64,000 nucleotides of DNA, taken from NCBI RefSeq assembly GCF_001949145.1, contig NW_019091536.1:457722-521721 (forward strand). The letters run 5' to 3'. This DNA comes from Acanthaster planci (taxonomy: Eukaryota; Echinodermata; Asteroidea; Valvatida; Acanthasteridae). Shown here piece by piece: positions 51,301 to 60,300 of the stretch (the first letter of the stretch is position 1; the number at the start of each line of letters is the position of its first letter). The notes beneath the pieces are model-generated. The model saw nothing but the letters and a program-made list of their open reading frames with translations, was not told the origin of the DNA and ran no database searches. Position numbers and translations under genes: made by a program.

Positions 51301-54300
51301 GTCAATTACCGGGTACTTTGTCAGTCCATCTGTTCTGTATTAATCTTTAAGTCAGTAATTGCTTGCCCTCCAGAACAACTGAAAGCTCCAAAAACTTTAA
51401 CAACTATGGTGACTCTTCTTGGACTCCGATCCCAAAAACTCCAACAATTCTAAAACTCTGACTCCAACAACTCCGACTACATGGTATTCTGAACTCTCCA
51501 TTAACCCCCAAAATTCCTAAATCAGCAAACCGTCAATCTCTCCGTGCCTCCCTGCAGATCGTGGGCAATCTCATCTACTACCGCTACATGAATCCTGCCA
51601 TTGTTGCCCCCGACGCCTTCGACATCATCGACATCGGAGTGGAGAAAGGCATGAGCAATGAGCAGCGGCGCAACCTGGGCTCCGTCACCAAAGTGCTGCA
51701 GGCAGTGGCCTCTGGGAAGGAGGTAAGGAATCGTTAAGTATCAGGTTCCCGATGCTACGCGCCTGCAGTTCAAGCAGAAACAACCCCCTCAGCAAAATGT
51801 TACCTGCTCCCACAAAAGAAGAGTCTTTAAGTTTGCATTGGAAATAGCAAGACTTGTTTCGATGCCTCACCGAGTATGTCATCCTGATGATGATTTGGAC
51901 AAACACTTTTTAGGATTGCTTTTGATTTACAGTGATTACTGATTCTCTTAAAGAAAGGTCGCTCACTCAAAAGTGGCCCTGGCAACTTACCACTCAACTT
52001 GTTAGGTTCAGGCACAAATCAGCAGTGAACATGTCACGGGCGAAAGACACTACAATTCCTTTGCTGGCAACTTGTTATTTCTAAGAAAAAGAGGTTTTTG
52101 TGTTCAGTAGATCTGTACGATCAGCTCTGTGGACTTGGCCCCCATCCCTAGCTGTTGAATATCCGATCTTTCTGTCCGCTGCCTGGCACTTCTTATCAAT
52201 GCCCTTGCGGGTTTTGCATATATTTTAGATCACGTGTCTCCATGCTACCGCAGTGTTAGAAAGTGTTGGTTCATAATGTGTCACCTTCACAGTACTTTTT
52301 CAATAGGTACCAAAAGGCACCGTCCCTCAAACCTTGAGGCAATTGAAGGTATTGAGCATTCCCTGCTCAATTCAGGAACATACAATGATGTCACTAGAAA
52401 TAGCCTGGAAGAATATGTCCGAGCAAATGTGCTAAGTTATCAGACCACCTACTGGTACACTCCCCCCCCCCTGCGGCATGACTCTGCAATCATGAAGTAT
52501 TACTTTAGCTCAATTGATGCTGTAGTTAGCTTTGCTTCCATTCATTACCCTGTGTTTCACTTGGTTGCCGCTGTAGTTTACCGGTGAGAGTGCCCACCTG
52601 TCATCCCTCAATGGTTTTGTCCAGGAAGCCTTTGGACGATTCAAGTAAGTAGACCCTGGTTGAGCACTTGGCTGTGGTGTTTGATATGCAGTGATTTTTA
52701 TATGTCATTAAGTTCCTGACTAACAACACTGAAGAGTTTACAAGAGTTAAACTCACCTTTTCTTTTTCAAATTTGAGTTTAATGAGACATTTATTTTCCT
52801 ACTTGCAGTCACAACAAACAGGAACAAATGGCATAGTGAACTTGATAAAAAGAAAAGGTTTTTAAGTTGAAACTTACATGAACTGATCTTTGAAAACTGA
52901 GCGTTAGTATGATTTTAGATTTTAGTTTTTTGACTGGTCAACAAATACACACTGCGTAATATTTTCTTTATTCCATTGGGGAGTGCAATGTGCTTATAAT
53001 GAACCATTTCAGAAAATGTGGCCCTATTTACCAGATGCAGTAAAGAACATTTTTCCAATTGTCTCTCCAAAGAATAAAAATTTTGTTAGAGTTCTGCTTC
53101 TTGAATACAATGCTATTACTTTCACATGTAAACCCTGTTCTACCTAAGTACAACCTGAATGAAGAAATTCCTTACATTGTTCAGAATTAGAATGCATTAA
53201 TTTGGAAACTTTTGTTTGGAACATTTTTCCATGCCTTTGATCTGATGGCCTTGTGTAATAATGTCTCTCCTCGTAAGGGATTTCCTGTTGAAGGTGTGCG
53301 ATGTACCCGAGCCAGAGGAGCGCTTCAATATCGACGAGTACTCTGATTTTGTCAACCCAAGCAAGCCAATTGTGTACATGTCAGTCAAAGAGATTATCGA
53401 CACACATGCTGTAAGTCTGTACAGTGCACAATGTCTGTCCCATTAGAAAGAAACAGCAGCAGTGTTAAATATGCTATGATGCCATGTTGCTGTTGAGACG
53501 GTATGCAGCACATACATGTCGTCCTCTCCCACAACCTGTTGTGTTGTATGTAACAGCTTACCCCGGTACGCGTGTTTCTGTACTTCTGCTCATATTTAGG
53601 GAACTGGTTGATAAAAACATTTGGTTATCTGTGTCATAGTCGAGTCACAAGTCTATCACAAGTTGTCCAGTCTTAGGCCAAACTACAGGCTCTTCATTGA
53701 ACTGTTGCAGAAGCATTCCTTTGTGATAGACTACCCTGTTACTTCTGACTGGACTTGTAAAGGGACTTGCGATGGATTGAGTACACCGTTTGTTATTAAC
53801 TCCAGGTGCGCTTTTAATCTGAGCCTGGACTTTGCAGAAAAAAAAGGCATTTTTTTCAAGGCTCCCTTGTCTGTGGGATGGATTCTGGGACGTACAGTAC
53901 CTTGGGTCCCAGCCTGAATGGCACATCACATTGTGTGGTTTGGGTTTCCGCCATTGGCTTACTGCACTAACCATGTGTAGCATCCTGCATGAGAACTCAC
54001 TGTTCAATGGCTACATTTCTGTGCAGATGATGGTAAACAAGAATAAGTGAGGTTCTCTCAAGGCAAGTATATGGAGAAACACAGTTTCATGAAATTGCTC
54101 GCTCAAGAGCAGCAAACACTTATCCTGCTTGCTGGTGTTACAAGTCCACACAATCACTTTTGTAGAATCATCCATTGTGACTGAAGGGAAAGTAACTTTC
54201 TCACGTTCAGGTTTTGCTTTTTTTTTTCAGTTGTTAGTGGAGTACCTTGAGTCCCTAGCCCTAGATCCTCATGATCCCCTACACGAGCTGTTAGAGGATT

Positions 54301-57300
54301 TAGGAGAAGTGCCCTCACCGGAAGACATCCTGGGTAAGAAGAAAAGATGCTTGTTTGGAGACTAGTTGCCTAGGTCTGGGCAGCAAGAGCAAAACTTTCT
54401 GCTGTGAAATAGCAGAATAGAAGATTAATTAACCCTTTCACGCCGGGAGACTGCTATAGCCGCAGTTCAATGGGACGATTAGTGCATACCACACATACAT
54501 TCTCTTCATCCTGCACCTGCAGTTTCAATGTGGGCCTGCTGCTGGCTAGGGCTCTGCGTTCTGTGCAGACCGCAGTCCAGCAGTCATGGTAACAAAAAAT
54601 CCAGGCGTTAACGGGTTAACATATTTTGACATTGCTTTTATTCAAGTTAAGTATGAAGTGGCCTTAATTCAAGGAGACACTGTTCTTTAATTTCATGTTC
54701 CTCTGGTCTATCCCATCTTGACAAAAATGTTGATGTTCTATAGGAAGTTTTATTTGTTGGTGCAGACAAGGTGGACTTCGTTTTTCAGGAATTTCAAAAG
54801 TGTTGGAAGTTTTGCTGTAATGTACTCTATGACGTAGCCAATTCTAAGATAAGAGTCTTAGGGCCAGCAAGATTTCTGTGCAAGCATTTCAAATAGCTGT
54901 ACATTCAGTTATCCAGCATTCGTTGACATTGAACATACCAAGCGAGCACTGTTTCTATTGGCCTAACACGGCAAAGTGACCTGATGGGTTTGGATATGAG
55001 AGAAAAATTACTTTGATTTAGGTTTAAGGGTTAACGTTATATTCAATCTGTACAGCCAAAAGGCTGAATTACAATTGAATTTACAAGGTTTGAAATGGTA
55101 GTATGGCATTAAAATAGAATAAAATTATTATAAATATGACACAAAGATACAATGTCATTAACAATACATGAAGAACATTAACAAGAAGATAGCTATGACA
55201 TAATTAACAAAGTGATAGCATTTCATTGTTGATAAGCTGAAACAAGTTGGAAAAAGTTGGAAATATGGCATGAGGATTTTATCATGTCTTTATCACTGAC
55301 CATTCTGTTCAGAGGTGATTGTTGGAGGACGGCTTGATACAATTACTGCTATAATTTTGATTGAATCCATCATAATCACTCGGCTGCAGTATGAATAGCA
55401 ATTGTTTGTATTTGGTTTGTCACTGTGTGTGTTGGTCGGTTGTAAACACTGTAGGTGTGTATATGGGTCCAAAGATGAGCTGCAAGTACCATCAAGCATT
55501 CAGTCTGTTCAATAGAGGTAGTGTTGCTGCATGGAATGGAATGAATGCTGTTTGCATGAGGCCTGGCAAGAAAGGGAGGGGAGGAGGTTTCAGGGATGAG
55601 TGGGTCAGAGGTCAAATTTGGTCTTGTGAAACCTGTGACTCAGAAATACGCATGTCTGTGTTTTCCCTTTGAAGTTGACCTTTGAAAAAGTTCCTTTTTT
55701 TGAAAATCTTTTTTAGAGAAATGTTCCATACACTCAAAATTTGAGTCAGTTTTTTTTAAATGGATTTTCATAGTGAGTGAAGTGATAAAATACATGTTGG
55801 TGTAGGACTCAGTATGCATCTTAGCATGGGACTGTTGCAAATTAACATTGAGAATCGGTGTCTTCAAAACATTTGGTTATTATCTCTTGATGGTGAATGA
55901 TGGCTTGTTATCATTATTATTACGCATCTTGGACATTCATGCTGTGCCCCATTTTCATCCCCTCTCAACAAGTGCGCGTCATTTTGTTAACCTGTTAAAT
56001 CTTGCAGGTGAGATACCGGGTGAGCCAGGTGATGCTCAGTACGAGGCTGTCCTGGCCAGCATGGCCAAGACAGAAATATCACTCACCCTGACCAACAAGT
56101 TTGAGCTTCAAGAGGATGACGAGAGTGACAAGAAAAGGCTCTTCATCAAGTAAGTAGAAAGTTGCCGCTTACCGGGTTGAGGTCGATGAAGTCTGTGAAA
56201 AACTTGAACTTTAGAAGAATTAGTAAGGAATCGGATGTGTCCTGTTAGCTAGATATGAGGTCCCCTCCACCATCCCTTTTGAAGACTTTCCTAATGACAT
56301 ATCCCGATAAACATCTCTTCATACATGCAATTTGAAAACGACCTGTGATACCAACTTTGTTTAACACAGGCCTCTGATTTCCCGACTAAATTCCCTGTGT
56401 AAAAAATTATTCCTCAAACTTTGTTGATGAGAACAGAGCTCTGAGAATATTTATTTTCGTCTCAACAGAGCCCTGAAATGTCCCTAGCATCCTCAAAACC
56501 ATGAATGCGATCTGATATAAGCCAACTACCGGTACCAACAGAACACACCCAACAAAGGAATTTTTGTTCAAAGTGATTCTTGTTTCTTCCTTCTTGCCAC
56601 TGTGCTTTATCAGTTTAAATGTGGATATCCTTGCTTATTCAAACATTGCTGGTTGTTCATTCCTTCCTGTTTCACTCCTGTGCCATTTTATTCCACTTGT
56701 TTTCAGAACCAAGAGACTGTTGGTTGATGTGATTCGCTTTCAGTCAGGCGACAATGTCACCCAGATCCTGAAAAGCCCTGCAACAGACGAACAGGTGAAA
56801 AATTGTCATTCCAGTTGTTCAATAGTATGCCTGGGTTCCTCTTCCCTTTTCTGATGAATAATCATGCTCTCTCTGAACACTTGTGTTCTTGATGAGATGT
56901 TTTTAACCCTAACCCCCTAGGGTTTATGTAAAATCATATTGGAATTGGATTTGGAATTGTTAGGGTTAATTGAGAATGCCGGTGTGACGGGCAATAGACA
57001 GTGTGCCCTGTGACATTTTACATGGCAGTATATTCATGCTCACTGCTTGGCAAAACTACCGAGCTCACCTCGTCAGCCCAACTGTGGCTATCACGCAAAA
57101 CCAAAAATTTCTCGCTACATTTGATAGAAAATATTGCATGCATTGATATTTCCAGTATTAAGTGGAAATTTGGCTTGCCTTTGTGCGTGGACAGTCTGCC
57201 ACACGACCAAAGTACATGTATCTAGCGCTGCAAATACTTGGCACACGGTCTGTGATTGTTTTTTGGTTGGTGTTTTCGGTGTTACCAGGAGGAGCAGCAT

Positions 57301-60300
57301 TCAGCCTTACTGGAGCAGAGAGTCAAGCAGGATGAGAAGGCAGAGAGCAGCCAGAAACTGACCAGATACACCTCAGCCATGGATGACAGCAAGTATGGAG
57401 CATAGCACCACCTCCCTGCATCCCAACTTTGCCAAGGGTGCCCCCCACCCATCCCCATTGCATTTTTGTCAGAAAAACGATCTTGGTCCAATCATGGGGC
57501 AGCGGCAAACAGTGTTGCTGAGCATCTAGTTCTTAAATGGCAATCACCCTAGTGTAGTAATCTCAAGTTTCAACTGTCTGCTATCTGCCATCCACTGCCC
57601 TGCTATGTGACCTCAACTTCAGCCCTCATTCCCAACGAGCCAATTAGTTATATCAATACTAATAATATCATACCATTTAAGAACAAAGGACACGGTGAAT
57701 GCATTCAGAGCATGCGAGTCAGCTACAGCCGCGCTGATTAGGCCAACCTCGGGCATGTCTTGCTGTTCCTGAATAACCAAAGATAAGTTTCATTTTTGGC
57801 CTGTGCTGTCAGAACACCAAACTGACTCATTTAGCCAATCAGTACCCCAGCCTTCATACCCCAACAGGCCCGGCAGTTTTACCCCTTTTCCATAACTAGT
57901 AACCCTTTTTATCCGGATACAGAGCTTGAATCTCAACAGTAGTGGCGCTGCTTGTGCTGTCCAATGTAGTTTGCCCGGTTGATCCCTACAGAGCTGTACC
58001 TTCCACCAAAACAATGCCCTTTATTTTTTGTCTTCAGGTTACCTTTGAACTCCAAGAAAGAGAAGATCCTACGTAGCCTGGACATTCTTGAGAAGGCGGG
58101 CAAAGTGGACAGTGAAGACCACTACCAGGTCATGGTCAATGCCATCGCACAGGTACAGAAAATGGATCAGTCAAATGATTTATCTCTTTCGCAACAATGT
58201 TGATATTTAAAAGAAATAAAAGAATTGAATTCATATTTTGTTTTTACTTAATACCAGCGTGCCGTAATAAATGACCCAATAAATGATTGAAAACCTTGCT
58301 TTGGCATGTTAATGAATGAAGCATCCCTAGACTGATTCTGTATCACGTATGAAACTAATTTTTGTTGAATAGTTCAAGCACAGCTGGAGAGCAGTTCTCA
58401 CGTGTCCTTTTTAAGAAGTCATGTCAAATTTTGTCGGTTTCTTGTAACTAGGGCAGAGGGTTTTGAATGACCCACCAAAATGTCAGAAGTGGCCTGTTTT
58501 CAAATCGTTGCTGTGTGTCTTATTCCGTCAAGGATATTCGCAACCAGCGACGCTACCGACAACGCAGGAAGCAGGACATTCTCAAGATGAAAGGAACTAC
58601 GAATGCCCTGGAGACTAAGGCCACGTTCTACGAAGAGCAGACTGACTATTACAATCAGTACATCCGGACCTGTCTGGACAACCTGCAGGCAAAGTGAGTG
58701 ATCTGCTGTCACAAAAGCCGGGGGGGGGAAGGTGGTCATTGATGAAACAAACAGACTTCTCTGATGTCGGGCTACAGCGAACAGAACCATAAGGCTACAG
58801 GCTTCTTGCAACGACTTATTGCCACAATGCTCAAACTGCGACAAGAACCACAATTGATCATAACCACCAAAATACACGCCCTGTCTGCAACAAGGTTGCT
58901 AAGTGAAGAAAGGTCTTGCTAAGTAAGAACAGGTTACCCGTCAAAATGCCATTTGTTACACGTTGCTTTTCTTAGCACTTTCTGTTTAGCTCACAGCAAG
59001 TCTATGGAAGAGTCCAGACCATCCCATAGGTTGTGTCACAGTCTTGGCTAATTTACTGCTAGCAATGTGCATGTGTAACTAGTAGTAAAGTGGGAGCTTT
59101 GATTGTTTGAATTGAATTGGCTCTCCAAGAACTAGACAGATGTAGTTTTCCAAAGCACCCACTTGGTGTCTTGAGCATGGTGTTAATCTGAGAACATGGT
59201 AATTTTGATCTTAAAATGTTGTGGGCGTTTTCCATCATTTTTCCTCAGCCTTGATACTACATGTATATATGAAACAAAATTGTTTCTTCTTTGAAGACAA
59301 ACTGTTTCTTAGCTTTGTAAAACAAGAGTCCAAATTGAAGGTGGTAACAACCTATTCCCATATTTTTCAAATATTTTTCAAACTCCTTTCTCCAAACGTT
59401 TGTTTAGGAGACCTATAAGGTCAAGGTTTAGATACATGTAGGTTATTTTTGAGAAAAGGTGTTTAGCTTTTTGTTATCCCTAAAACCCTTACCTGTCTTG
59501 CTCACAGGAGGTCTTCAAAGGCTGAGACCAAAAAGAAGTCGGCAGGAGTAACTTACAGTGCTGCCAGACTGCACGAGAAAGGGGTCATTCTGGAGATCGA
59601 AGGACTGGAAGAATCACAGTAAGTGGACTGTCATGGATCATAGCAGCCCTTCTCCACTGCTCTCTGAAACCCTTTGCCTATGCCCCTGTCGGCCTGGGAT
59701 ATGTTACAAAGACGGGTGCACCTGGCGCTGCTGGGCACTTTTGAAAGTATCGTCAAATAAGGCAGCTCTTGTGGTATACAGAGATTGATAACCTTGTCCG
59801 GAGGGTTGGCAGTACATTATTGATCTTGGTTTGAGTCACTGGGCTAAATGACTGGAGGAAATTGTTTAAAGTGTATTTGAGGCTTTTTAGTTTGCACATC
59901 TTTGGAAAATGTGGCTGTGTTTTGGCAGCACTTTGGGAGATTTTTTTTTTCTCAAAGAGGCACTGGGGAGGGGTGAGTATCTTGGGGGGTGGGATCTGGG
60001 AGTGCTTAATCTACTGCAGTCTGTCCTCGTGTGTTGTGATGTGTGGGTCATGCCTTGGCTTGCTGCTCTCCTGCCGTTCAGGTTCAAGAATGTGCTGTTT
60101 GAGATCAGACCGCTGTCAGCCGTGCCGGGTGGGTTTGACATCTCGGCCAAGTTTCTGGGAGTCAAGATGGACACCGTGCAAATCATCTTCCAGGTAAAAA
60201 TGCAACTGAAGCCTGATTTCTGGCTTTGGCATTTTTGTTGGGCTAATTTTCGGCCTTGTCAGGATTCATATAGGCTTCTCTGGCCTTAACATCTGGCTAT

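Larger units (their letters stand above)
49815..54230 (+). other. Introns 29-34
   Basis: Six introns of about 0.3-0.9 kb. Introns 30 and 33 end in AAG rather than CAG or TAG. No further repeats or genes were recognised, apart from a stretch of short pyrimidine-rich low-complexity repeats near 51400-51510 (ACTCC/CCAACAACT). Confidence 0.7.
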
